In this document: positions 1-8,100 of the stretch, one piece after another
Numbering within the stretch: the stretch's first letter is position 1
Layout: every line of letters starts with the position of its first letter
Assembly: GCA_964410725.1 (NCBI GenBank)
Contig: CAYPID010000040.1
Coordinates: 1 to 20,446 of the forward strand
Reading direction: 5' to 3'
DNA from: CALAZP01 sp964410725
GTDB lineage: Bacteria; Bacteroidota; Bacteroidia; Chitinophagales; Saprospiraceae
DNA: 20,446 bases
Program-made: the position numbers and the translations under genes
Notes under the pieces: generated by a model
What the model was told of the DNA's origin: nothing
The model's database searches: none
Seen by the model: only the letters and a program-made list of their open reading frames with translations

Positions 1-265
1 CCAGGCTATTACAGACTAACCCTTAATCTAAAATGGGACTTTTGCCCACGATTGACAAGAGCGCTGCATCACAAGCAGGATTCATTTCCTCGCTACGCTC
101 GAAAATGGGCCTTGGGGGTGGCTTTACAAAGCATCGATTGAATAAGCGCTGCTTGGCAGCAGCTCATTTTAGTTTGCGCCTGCCTTTCGCTAAAGCACGC
201 TTTGCTCAGTACAGGCACAAACTAAAATAGGCACCCTTTTGGGTGCCTATTCAATCGATGCTTTG
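1..265. repeat. Nested inverted repeats downstream of tRNA-fMet
   Basis: Non-coding stretch packed with inverted repeats. The outermost is a perfect 20-base pair of arms at 125-144 and 248-267; the right arm includes the last two bases of the tRNA gene. Inside it a second pair, 166-182 and 212-228, matches at 16 of 17 positions. Smaller hairpins lie between (for example GCTGC-TTG-GCAGC near 149-163), and the tRNA terminator fills 227-250. Bases 1-120 contain further short palindromic pieces (CGCTACGCTCG type) but no gene I can support. Function unknown; it resembles intergenic repeat clusters rather than a mobile gene. Confidence 0.6.
227..250 (-). terminator. Intrinsic terminator of the tRNA-fMet gene
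   Basis: Read on the minus strand, a perfect 10-base-pair stem (ATAGGCACCC / GGGTGCCTAT) closes an AAAA loop and is followed by TTTAGTTTG. It starts 15 bases past the tRNA 3' end, as expected for a rho-independent terminator of a single tRNA gene. Confidence 0.75.
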
Positions 266-338
<73 letters not shown>

Positions 339-348
339 ATGTGGACGA

Positions 349-381
349 TAAATATACGACAAGTATTGAGATTACACCAAA
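349..381 (-). promoter_or_regulatory. Promoter of tRNA-fMet
   Basis: On the minus strand, TTTG (381-378) is followed after 21 bases by TATATTTA (356-349). This matches 7 of 8 positions of the Bacteroidota -7 box TAnnTTTG, and the spacing is normal. Transcription would start a few bases before the tRNA 5' end at 338. Confidence 0.6.
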
Positions 382-523
382 CGCAGAGCGATTTTTATTG
401 GTTTTTGTTAGAGACACAAAACAGGTGATTGATGGTAATTGATGGGATTATCTAGCACAAAGTTCTAGCACAGATATATTTCAATCAAAAGGTATTTTAA
501 CTTCAAAATGTAATTATTGTATC

Positions 524-772
524 ATGGATTACGAAGAAGCGAGTAACCTATTAATCATGTGTTCATCCTATGATAGATTTGAAACTTTTTTGAAGATCAA
601 GGATCAATTGAACGACAAAGATTATTGGAGGACTTTGGCTGATGCCTATACGGGAAGTGATAATTTATATCACCTTAAAGAGGAGGTTAAGGAAGTATTT
701 CTTGAGGATCGTTCTCATAGAGAATTCTTAATGACAAATATTTACAATTATATTTTCACGATTTTTCTTTGA
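524..772 (+). CDS. Small hypothetical protein, probably C-terminally truncated
   Basis: An 82-residue, charged, probably soluble and largely helical protein (MDYEEASNLL..) without signal peptide, membrane segment or metal motif. I do not recognise a named family with confidence. Its start resembles the helical N-terminal part of longer (about 170-residue) bacterial proteins in which a YRG-type segment follows; that recollection is weak. The last eleven residues (NIYNYIFTIFL) are hydrophobic and AT-rich, unlike the rest, suggesting the frame runs into unrelated DNA after about residue 71. It stands alone between the tRNA and the sialidase, with AT-rich sequence on both sides. It may be a degenerate gene. 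Confidence 0.45.
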   Translation: MDYEEASNLLIMCSSYDRFETFLKIKDQLNDKDYWRTLADAYTGSDNLYHLKEEVKEVFLEDRSHREFLMTNIYNYIFTIFL

Positions 773-799
773 TTATTTTTTAAGATTTATATAATATTA

Positions 800-822
800 T
801 AATTATATACTACAATATAAAT
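800..822 (+). promoter_or_regulatory. Putative GntR operator/promoter of the first sialidase
   Basis: This 23-base stretch matches 18 of 23 positions of the stretch at 3290-3312 in front of susC, including an unbroken CTACAATATAAAT block. The right half-site ACTACAA of a FadR-type operator (TnGTnnnACnA) is intact at 805-815, but the left half is degenerate. A possible promoter, TTTG at 768-771 and TAATATTA at 792-799 with 20 bases between, would place the element at the transcription start. It ends only two bases before the start codon. Confidence 0.5.
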
Positions 823-824
823 AT

Positions 825-2468
825 ATGAAATATTACATCTACATTCTAGGTATTTTATTGGTTATAGTGACTAGTTGTCAAAAGGCAACTTTTGAGAGGG
901 CAAACACCAAAATGTTCAACTGGCCGGTTTTGAAGAACAAATCGGATAATCCGGTGTTGCGGATCAGTTTTCCAATCCCCAACGATACCCTTATGGATAC
1001 TGATATCCAATTAAGCATATCCCACGAAAATGTTGAGGCCCTAAAAACAATCCGCCTTTATGCTACAGGGAAAGATTCCCTATTTAATAATGAGGCCATA
1101 TTGGTGGGGGAGAGCATTCCTGCTGAAGAAACCAAATTTGATGTGGCTGTCAAGCTGGAGAATGCACCGACTTACTATTGGCTTTCCTATGAGCTAAAGG
1201 ACAAAGCTGTCCTTGCCCAAACTGTTAAGGCTGTTTTGAAGGAAGCCAAGGTCAACGGAAAGCAAGTGACTATTTCCAACGTCAATGATCTCGATAAATT
1301 GCGTTTGGGCGTGGCATTGAGGCAGCATGGACAAGATGGGGTCCACACTTATAGGATTCCGGGGCTTACAACTTCCAGCGAAGGTACCCTCATGGCCATT
1401 TATGATTTGAGAAAGGACCTTTCCCGAGATTTGCAAGGTAACATAGATATAGGGGTAAGCCGGTCGTTTGATCAGGGAAATACGTGGAACGAAACCCAAG
1501 TAGCCCTGGATATGGGCACTTATGGCAATCTGCCAGAAAAATTCAATGGAGTGAGTGATGCTTGTATCTTGGTAGATGAATTAACGGGCAACATTTTCAT
1601 TGTCGGCCTTTGGATGCACGGTGTAATTAATAAAAAAGGGCAATGGCTAGAAGCATTGAACGAGGAAAGTGAGGACTGGAACCACCAATGGAGGGATAAG
1701 GGATCGCAACCAGGATTGGACATCAAACAAACCAGCCAATTCCTGATTACCAAAAGTACAGATAATGGAGAAACCTGGGAGGAGCCCATCAACCTGACAC
1801 CTATGATCAAAGATCCGAAATGGTGGTTGTTTGCACCGGCACCTGGTCATGGTATAACCTTGAACGATGGCACCCTTGTATTTCCTACACAGGGAAGGGA
1901 CAGTGAGGGAATTCCTTTTTCGAACATTACCTATAGCAAAGATGGTGGCATAACATGGGTCGCCAGCCAGCCAGCAGCTCATAATACTACAGAATGTATG
2001 GTGGTGCAATTGTCAGATGGGTCACTTATGCTGAACATGCGTTACAATGCGAACAGAAAAAACTTTACGGATACCAATGGAAGGGAAATAGCGGTTACGC
2101 ATGATCTGGGCCAAACTTGGGAAGAACATCCAACATCGAACAATGCCCTCATTGAACCCGTGTGTATGGCCAGTATCCACAAACACTATTACACAGACGA
2201 TGCAGGGAACAAAAAGAGCGCTTTGCTGTTTTCCAATCCCAACTCCAAGGAAAGTAGGGTGAAACAGACCATCAAGGTGAGTTTTGATGATGGCCAAACG
2301 TGGCCCAGTGAATATTGGATAGAACTGGATGAGGGTAGGGGTGCCGGATACTCCTGCTTGACCAGTATCAATGAGGACAAAATTGGAATATTATATGAGG
2401 GAAGTCAAGCCCAGATGACTTTTCAGATCGTTCTTTTTGATGATATTATGAAGGGCGGCAAGGAATAA
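825..2468 (+). CDS. GH33 exo-alpha-sialidase lipoprotein with N-terminal BNR-associated domain
   Basis: Predicted to release terminal sialic acid from glycans. A lipoprotein signal ends at Cys18 (VIVTSC). Residues about 40-155 form a beta-rich domain like the N-terminal domain of Bacteroides sialidases (BNR_assoc_N), and about 160-547 the six-bladed sialidase propeller. The YRIPG motif (176-180) gives the first substrate-binding arginine, Arg177; Glu390 with Arg406 (TEC..LNMR), Arg478 and the nucleophile candidate Tyr509 (GYSCLT) complete the expected active site. Five Asp boxes are visible: SFDQGNTW 214, STDNGETW 311, SKDGGITW 371, THDLGQTW 425 and SFDDGQTW 486. The gene is monocistronic, converges on the regulator gene, and its promoter shares an element with the susC operon. 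The family (GH33) is near certain; exact linkage preference cannot be read. Confidence 0.93.
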   Translation: MKYYIYILGILLVIVTSCQKATFERANTKMFNWPVLKNKSDNPVLRISFPIPNDTLMDTDIQLSISHENVEALKTIRLYATGKDSLFNNEAILVGESIPAEETKFDVAVKLENAPTYYWLSYELKDKAVLAQTVKAVLKEAKVNGKQVTISNVNDLDKLRLGVALRQHGQDGVHTYRIPGLTTSSEGTLMAIYDLRKDLSRDLQGNIDIGVSRSFDQGNTWNETQVALDMGTYGNLPEKFNGVSDACILVDELTGNIFIVGLWMHGVINKKGQWLEALNEESEDWNHQWRDKGSQPGLDIKQTSQFLITKSTDNGETWEEPINLTPMIKDPKWWLFAPAPGHGITLNDGTLVFPTQGRDSEGIPFSNITYSKDGGITWVASQPAAHNTTECMVVQLSDGSLMLNMRYNANRKNFTDTNGREIAVTHDLGQTWEEHPTSNNALIEPVCMASIHKHYYTDDAGNKKSALLFSNPNSKESRVKQTIKVSFDDGQTWPSEYWIELDEGRGAGYSCLTSINEDKIGILYEGSQAQMTFQIVLFDDIMKGGKE

Positions 2469-2482
2469 CAAGATCAATGACC

Positions 2483-2504
2483 GGGGGCAAAATTATTTGC
2501 CCCC
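2483..2504. terminator. Terminator between convergent sialidase and gntR genes
   Basis: A perfect 9-base-pair stem GGGGGCAAA / TTTGCCCCC around the loop ATTA. It follows the sialidase stop by 14 bases and contains the stop codon of the converging regulator gene in its loop, so one hairpin could serve both directions. The downstream T-run is modest on either strand. Confidence 0.65.
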
Positions 2505-3206
2505 TTGTCTTAAAAAGTTCATCTCGTAATATGGACTGAAATGGTTGTGCATCAGTTCCCGGAACTCTTGGACCGAACCTTTTTCCAGACAGTCCACCAA
2601 ATCTGAATGTGTTACCTTGCTTTTGTTGATCGGAGTATCCATCATCTCTTCTTCAAGGCTCAGTACATAATCAAAAACGATCTTCAGGTATTTTTGGAAA
2701 CCACAAAGTGTTTCATTTTTTGAGATTTTATATAGTTCTGAGTGAAAACGGATTTCGTGCTCAATTTTGTTAGGCACCTTTTTGGATTTAAAGTCCTCCA
2801 CAATCTGTCTTAGGCCATGCACTTGTTCAGGCGCTATATTCCTATAAATGGCATCGGCCATTCCAATTTCGAGCATGATCCTCAGCTCAAATAAATCGTG
2901 CAAGGTCGATTTGTCCAGAACATTTGGGTCCATCACTCTTTCCAAAGCAGAAAAGAGATTGAATTTTTCCAAATGTATCCCACTTTTTTTGTTGGAAGAT
3001 ATGAGCCCCAACATCCTAAACCTGCTCAAAGCTTCCCGGATGACATTGCGGCTTACGTGCATAATTTGGGCCAGTTCGATCTCCGTAGGCAGATTGTCCC
3101 CTGGCTTGAAGCCGTTTTCCTTGAAATAGATACGTAGTGAACTTTCTACTTGATCTACCATGGTCATTTTCTGGACGGGCCTAAAAGTATTGTGGTTTTC
3201 TTTCAT
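2493..3206 (-). CDS. GntR-family (FadR/FCD subfamily) transcription regulator, probable sialic acid regulator
   Basis: A 237-residue protein with a winged helix-turn-helix at about 15-80 (LPTEIELAQIMHVSRNVIRE, then the wing SNKKSGIHLEKF) and an all-helical FCD ligand domain at about 100-230. Candidate metal/ligand residues of the FCD fold are His155 (EIRFHSELY), His200 (THSDL) and His222 (MHNHFSP). E. coli NanR, which senses N-acetylneuraminate, belongs to the same subfamily. By position it very likely controls the flanking sialidase gene and the divergent susC operon: a palindrome TTGT-CCT-ACAA, matching the FadR-subfamily operator TnGTnnnACnA, lies in the divergent intergenic region. The ligand (sialic acid, ManNAc or a derivative) is inferred from context only. 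Confidence 0.9.
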   Translation of the reverse strand: MKENHNTFRPVQKMTMVDQVESSLRIYFKENGFKPGDNLPTEIELAQIMHVSRNVIREALSRFRMLGLISSNKKSGIHLEKFNLFSALERVMDPNVLDKSTLHDLFELRIMLEIGMADAIYRNIAPEQVHGLRQIVEDFKSKKVPNKIEHEIRFHSELYKISKNETLCGFQKYLKIVFDYVLSLEEEMMDTPINKSKVTHSDLVDCLEKGSVQEFRELMHNHFSPYYEMNFLRQGGK

Positions 3207-3235
3207 ATATATATAGCCCCAAGGGCAATTCCGAA

Positions 3236-3266
3236 CAAAAATAGAAAAAATTTTGGCGTAATCAAT
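3236..3266 (-). promoter_or_regulatory. Promoter of the gntR gene
   Basis: On the minus strand TATTTTTG (3243-3236) fits the -7 box TAnnTTTG at all fixed positions. ATTG at 3266-3263, 19 bases upstream, is a 3-of-4 match to the TTTG box. The leader would be roughly 20 bases. Confidence 0.5.
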
Positions 3267-3270
3267 AGAA

Positions 3271-3312
3271 TTGTACTATATTAGTTTCGTAATGTTGTCC
3301 TACAATATAAAT
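3271..3312 (+). promoter_or_regulatory. Putative GntR operator region and promoter of the susC operon
   Basis: The perfect palindrome TTGTCCTACAA (3295-3305) fits the FadR-subfamily operator TnGTnnnACnA. A weaker copy, TTGTACTATAT (3271-3281, 8 of 11 identical), lies 24 bases upstream. TAATGTTG (3290-3297) is a 7-of-8 match to the Bacteroidota -7 box and overlaps the palindrome, so a bound regulator would block transcription. Bases 3290-3312 form the 23-base element also found at 800-822. A clear -33 box at normal spacing is missing; this could reflect regulated promoter strength. Confidence 0.6.
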
Positions 3313-3324
3313 TAATAAACAAAT

Positions 3325-6300
3325 ATGAACACGATCTTAATTAAAAAACTCTTAGTTCTCTTTGTGTTCCTTTTTTCCATATTGGCCATGGGGCAGCAGG
3401 AAATAAAGGGAAGGGTGGTCGATGCCGAAGGGGTTCCCTTGCCGGGGACCACTGTTTTGGTCAAAGGCACCTCAAATGGTGTTGCTGCAGATTTTGACGG
3501 CAACTATGCAATCTATGCAAATCAGGGCCAGACCTTAGTATTTACCTATGTGGGTTTTGTGCCCAAAGAAGTTGTGGTAGGTTCGCAGACCGAAATCAAT
3601 GTATCCTTGGATATGGATACCCAAGTATTGGATGATGTGGTGGTCATTGGTTATGGCAAACAATCAAGGAATCTGGTTTCCAGTGCGGTTTCAAAAGTAA
3701 AAGTGGAGCAAGTGGACAGCAATCCGTCCGCGAATCCTATTCAAGCTCTGCAAGGAAAGGTTGCTGGTTTAAGCATTCTGCCCACTTCAGGACAGCCAGG
3801 TGATGAAGCGATAGTATTCATCCGTGGTGGTACTCAAGTTTCTGGTACAAGTTCTGCCAATAGGCCCCTATATATTATTGACGGGGTTTTTAGGGACAAC
3901 ATGAATGGACTTAACCCCCATGATATTGAATCTATTCAAGTATTGAAGGATGCCGCGGCAACAGCCATTTATGGTGCCAGGGCCGCAAATGGGATCATTT
4001 TGGTCACCACAAAATCCGGGGAAAGAAATGGTAAGGGTACAGTTTCCACCAATTATAGGTCAGGTATCGCCCAGCAATTGAACAGGTACCCATGGACCAG
4101 TGCCGAAGATTATATACGGGTGTCGCGAATTGCCGCCGCTAAGGGAATCAACTTGGAAAATCCAGGGGACAGACTTTCCAATACCAAGTTTGGGTATAGT
4201 GTGCAAACCATGAACAATCGAGGGGACTATGGCTTCAATAGAAACACATTGGCGTTTTTGGACAATGTGATCGGTGTGGAAGGACAGGCCTATGTTGCCG
4301 ACCTTTTGGAAAATCAAGGATATCAGACCATGAAGGATCCCGTGACGGGGAGAACCATGATCTTTAAGGACAATAACTATGATGACCTGATTTTTACTAC
4401 GGCGCAACTACAGGATTTCAATGTTCGGTTTTCCCAAGGCAGTGAAAATGGCAACATGAACATCAGTCTGGGTTATCTAAAGCAGGATGGAACCTTTTTG
4501 GGTACCGGTTTTGATCGGATTACGGGGCTTTATAATGGAAATTATGACCTTTCGGATAAGATCAGTGCCAATGCAGGGGTTAACTTCAGTTTTCAACAGA
4601 ACACTGAGGTCCAAAATGCCCACAACTCCATAAACAGGTCATCGCGCCTTCCACATACGTTAAGATTATGGAATGATGATGGAACCCCTGCATTGGGTGA
4701 AGTCACAAGCTCCCCAAGAAACCGTTACCATGAGCTCTATTATCAGGATGCAGAACAAAAGACCTATTACTATACCTTGAACTTTGGGTTGGATTGGAAT
4801 ATTTGGGATAACCTACATTTCAAACCTTCGGTCTCCTTCTTTAGGGATGATTACAATTTCAATTTTTTTGAAAGGGCTTCCCCTGAAATTCCAGGTAGGC
4901 GGGCCGAAAGAAGCGAAGTCGCCAAAAACCAATTGTTGTTGAACGGAATATTCACCTATGATCGCTCTCTTGGAGATCATAACTTTGACTTGCTCTGGGG
5001 GATGAACTATACCAAGAACCGAAGGGAATCCATCAATGGAAGTGGCTCCAACGGGGCAACAGACATCATCGAGACCCTCAATGCCTCTGCCACTGATATG
5101 GAGCGGGTGTCCAGTTCCATCGTTGAGGACAAGCTGATCAGTAATTTTGGTCGTATCAGTTATGACTTTAAGGGGAAATACTTGGCCTCTGCCAGCTACC
5201 GTATCGATGGTGCATCGCAATTCGCAGAAGACAACCGATTTGCGTTTTTCCCGGCATTTTCTTTGGGTTGGAATGTGCACCAGGAATCGTTTTGGAAGTC
5301 CAAGGCCCTCAGCCGTTTAAAGTTGAGGGGTAGTTGGGGACAGGCAGGATCGCTTGCCGGGCTTACCATTTCGGATACTCAGGGAGAATTTTCCACCCGT
5401 CTTTATGGTTTCCAAGGAGGTGCCTTGTTGACCCAATTGCCCAATACGGCCTTAAAATGGGAAACTACGACTTCAAAGGACATCGGTTTGGACATGGGAC
5501 TGTTCAATAATAGGATTAACCTCCTTCTGGATGTATATGAAAAGATAACGGATGACCGATTGATTGATAGGCCCATGCCCCAGCAAACAGGTTTCAGTTC
5601 CATACGGGACAATGTTGGAAGTATCCGAAATAGGGGAATCGAAGTGGAAATTGGCGCCGATATCATCAAAGGGGAAGATTTCCAATGGCATACGGATTTC
5701 AACTTTGCCTTTAACCGAACTACAGTGGTCAAACTTCCTGAAAACGGAAGGGACAAAAACAGGATCAACTACGGTTTGGTCTATAACGATAACGGTGACC
5801 TGATGGAAGTCGGAGGACTTGCTGAAGGGGAAAGGCCCTACGGAATCTGGGCTTTTGACATGATAGGAGTTTATGCTACAGATGAAGAAGCCGCCAATGC
5901 ACCAGTGGATCTATTGGTTTCAGGGTCCAAATTTGGAGACCCCAAATACGGAGGGGATGCTATTTGGAGGGATGTCAACAATGATGGCGTCATCGATAGC
6001 TATGATATGGTATTTGTCGGTTATGCAACACCGGACAAATTAGGAGGAATGTCCAATACATTCACCTACAAGGGTCTGCAACTTCGTTTCTCAATGGACT
6101 ATGCGTTCGGGCATGTAATTAATAACGGATGGAGGGCCAGGGCCAATGCCAATGCACGGAACAATGTAATGACTCTCACAGATGTCCTCAGGGACGACTT
6201 TTGGAAAGAACAGGGGGACATTGCTGTTTTTCCCAGATATGACAATGCTTCCGACTTTGACAATGGTTATAGGAACCACGTTCGCCCTTGGGGATCCAAT

Positions 6301-6582
6301 AGAAATCTGACCCCGTTCAATAGTGGAGGTTCTGCCAGTACATTGTATTACCAGAGGGGCGATTTCATTGCCTTCCGTGAACTATGGCTCGGATACCAGT
6401 TCCCTGAATCTGCAGGGCTGGACAAATTCGGGATTTCCAATCTGGATGTCAGCATCAGTGCCAACAATTTAGGGTACTGGTCCAAGTATACCGGCCTGAC
6501 ACCAGAGGTGTTCGATGGTCTGGATGAAGGCATATACCCAAGGCCCTTTCAGCTTATCATCGGATTGAATGTCTCATTTTAA
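3325..6582 (+). CDS. SusC/RagA-family TonB-dependent outer membrane transporter
   Basis: 1085 residues, a normal length for SusC proteins. A signal peptide (about 1-23, ending AMGQQ) is followed by a carboxypeptidase-D-like regulatory domain (about 26-100, starting IKGRVVDAEGVPLPGTTV). Next come the VVVIGYGKQ segment (105-113), a plug domain to about 230 with PLYIIDG (181-187), and a 22-stranded barrel ending with the aromatic terminus LNVSF. A DVNNDGVIDSYD loop resembles the calcium-type loop seen in many SusC proteins. It should import sialic acid or small sialosides across the outer membrane with TonB energy, with the SusD gene 12 bases downstream as its lid. It heads the operon and is comparable in context to NanO of Bacteroides and Tannerella. 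Ligand inferred from neighbours. Confidence 0.93.
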   Translation: MNTILIKKLLVLFVFLFSILAMGQQEIKGRVVDAEGVPLPGTTVLVKGTSNGVAADFDGNYAIYANQGQTLVFTYVGFVPKEVVVGSQTEINVSLDMDTQVLDDVVVIGYGKQSRNLVSSAVSKVKVEQVDSNPSANPIQALQGKVAGLSILPTSGQPGDEAIVFIRGGTQVSGTSSANRPLYIIDGVFRDNMNGLNPHDIESIQVLKDAAATAIYGARAANGIILVTTKSGERNGKGTVSTNYRSGIAQQLNRYPWTSAEDYIRVSRIAAAKGINLENPGDRLSNTKFGYSVQTMNNRGDYGFNRNTLAFLDNVIGVEGQAYVADLLENQGYQTMKDPVTGRTMIFKDNNYDDLIFTTAQLQDFNVRFSQGSENGNMNISLGYLKQDGTFLGTGFDRITGLYNGNYDLSDKISANAGVNFSFQQNTEVQNAHNSINRSSRLPHTLRLWNDDGTPALGEVTSSPRNRYHELYYQDAEQKTYYYTLNFGLDWNIWDNLHFKPSVSFFRDDYNFNFFERASPEIPGRRAERSEVAKNQLLLNGIFTYDRSLGDHNFDLLWGMNYTKNRRESINGSGSNGATDIIETLNASATDMERVSSSIVEDKLISNFGRISYDFKGKYLASASYRIDGASQFAEDNRFAFFPAFSLGWNVHQESFWKSKALSRLKLRGSWGQAGSLAGLTISDTQGEFSTRLYGFQGGALLTQLPNTALKWETTTSKDIGLDMGLFNNRINLLLDVYEKITDDRLIDRPMPQQTGFSSIRDNVGSIRNRGIEVEIGADIIKGEDFQWHTDFNFAFNRTTVVKLPENGRDKNRINYGLVYNDNGDLMEVGGLAEGERPYGIWAFDMIGVYATDEEAANAPVDLLVSGSKFGDPKYGGDAIWRDVNNDGVIDSYDMVFVGYATPDKLGGMSNTFTYKGLQLRFSMDYAFGHVINNGWRARANANARNNVMTLTDVLRDDFWKEQGDIAVFPRYDNASDFDNGYRNHVRPWGSNRNLTPFNSGGSASTLYYQRGDFIAFRELWLGYQFPESAGLDKFGISNLDVSISANNLGYWSKYTGLTPEVFDGLDEGIYPRPFQLIIGLNVSF

Positions 6583-6594
6583 AAAAATAAAACT

Positions 6595-8055
6595 ATGAAA
6601 CTCTCTTCTATTTATAAATTTCTGGCACTGATACTGTTCCTTTCGGTTCAGTCGTGCATCAAAAGTGCATTGGATACTGAAATACCATCCAGCATAACAA
6701 CGGGCAACTTCCCAAGGTCTGAAGGTGACCTAAGGGCCATTTTGACCGGGCTATACGATGGTGTAAGGGACGAATACAACAACACCCAATATGGCGAAGA
6801 TCGGGGGGATTCCTTCGATGTGGGCCTCATCGGCACGGTTTCGGATTCGTGGGCGCACAACCTGAGTGGGGCAAACGGGCCCAACTGGAGGGTGAACTAC
6901 AATTTGATCAACAATGCCAACATAGTAATAAACACCGCAGATGAAATTGAGTTCAACAGCTCCCAGACAAGAGGGCAAATCCTCGGGGAAGCTTATTTCC
7001 TAAGGGCCTTCGTCTACTTCCAAATGCTGAAGATCTGGGGAGATGTACCCTTGATTTTGGAGCCTGTGGACCAAACGACCCCATTGGTGGGCAGAACAGC
7101 GGCATCACGGGTCATGGATCAGATTCTGTTAGATCTGGAAAGTGCCTTGACGGCATTCCCTTCAAATGGTTTCGGAGATAGCAAATACAAAGCGTCAGCT
7201 CCTGCGGCCAATGCTCTTTTAGCCGATGCCAGTCTTTGGAAAGGCAAAGTACTCGGTGGCGGTACTGAGGATTTTATAAGAGCGGTTGATGCCATCAATG
7301 ACATTGGGGGTGTGGGACTTCTCAATTCATTTGGAGATGTTTTTGATGTCAAGGAAAACAATGAAGTGGTCTTTTCCATCTTCTTTGATTTCAATGAACA
7401 GGCAGGCATGTATGCAAGTACCATTACGTCGCGAGATGTGAATGTGGATAGGGAGCTTAACCCGGACGTTCCCACTTCGACCAGTTTTAATGCAAGGCAT
7501 AATTACAGGCCCAGTGATAAGATCATGGCGCTTTACAACAATCCCAATGACCAACGAACAGCTCGGAGCTTTATCCCAATTCTTACACAAGATGGATCGG
7601 ATGCCGATTCTGATCCTGATGTATTGAGCATCAGTCAGAACAAGTTCAAGGGTACGGACAACAACAATGATACTTTTTATGACAATGATATTATTGTGTA
7701 CCGATGGGGCGGACTTTTGCTTTTGAGGGCGGAAGCCTTGGCAGCCCAGGGATTGACAGCGGAAGCAATCATCGATATCAATACGGTTAGGGAGCGGGCG
7801 GGAACTGGAGCCTATACCGGTCCTACCGATCAGCCCACTGTGGAGCGGGCGATCTTGGATGAGAGGGGGAGGGAACTCTTCTTGGAACTCAAAAGATACT
7901 GGGATCTTGTACGTTTCGACGCGGGCAGCACAATCAATATCTATGCCGAAGTGCCCAACTTGGCAGGGAAGAACCTTCCGTTGGTATGGCCCGTGAACGA
8001 CAATGTCATTGCACAGAATGAACTTATAGAGCAGACCGAAGGATATAGGAACTAA
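6595..8055 (+). CDS. SusD/RagB-family surface nutrient-binding lipoprotein
   Basis: 486 residues, directly after susC. The lipoprotein signal ends at Cys21 (SVQSC). The typical SusD course is visible: an N-terminal helical region with YDGVRDEYNNTQYGEDRGD and EAYFLRAFVYFQMLKIWGDV (tetratricopeptide-like helices, about 125-148). Further on are YRWGGLLLLRAEALAAQG and INTVRERAG, and near the end RAILDERGRELFLELKRYWDLVRF, all family signatures. It forms the lid of the SusC barrel and binds glycan at the cell surface; NanU is the sialic-acid-binding counterpart in other Bacteroidota. Specificity is inferred from the operon. Confidence 0.93.
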   Translation: MKLSSIYKFLALILFLSVQSCIKSALDTEIPSSITTGNFPRSEGDLRAILTGLYDGVRDEYNNTQYGEDRGDSFDVGLIGTVSDSWAHNLSGANGPNWRVNYNLINNANIVINTADEIEFNSSQTRGQILGEAYFLRAFVYFQMLKIWGDVPLILEPVDQTTPLVGRTAASRVMDQILLDLESALTAFPSNGFGDSKYKASAPAANALLADASLWKGKVLGGGTEDFIRAVDAINDIGGVGLLNSFGDVFDVKENNEVVFSIFFDFNEQAGMYASTITSRDVNVDRELNPDVPTSTSFNARHNYRPSDKIMALYNNPNDQRTARSFIPILTQDGSDADSDPDVLSISQNKFKGTDNNNDTFYDNDIIVYRWGGLLLLRAEALAAQGLTAEAIIDINTVRERAGTGAYTGPTDQPTVERAILDERGRELFLELKRYWDLVRFDAGSTINIYAEVPNLAGKNLPLVWPVNDNVIAQNELIEQTEGYRN

Positions 8056-8100
8056 TTAAGGGTCAATATCCCAAGTGTTTTTTGAACAAATAAGATAAAC

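Noticed and set aside
33..230. 65-codon plus-strand frame before the tRNA
   Set aside because: It reads through the inverted repeats and terminator; the residue mix is not protein-like.
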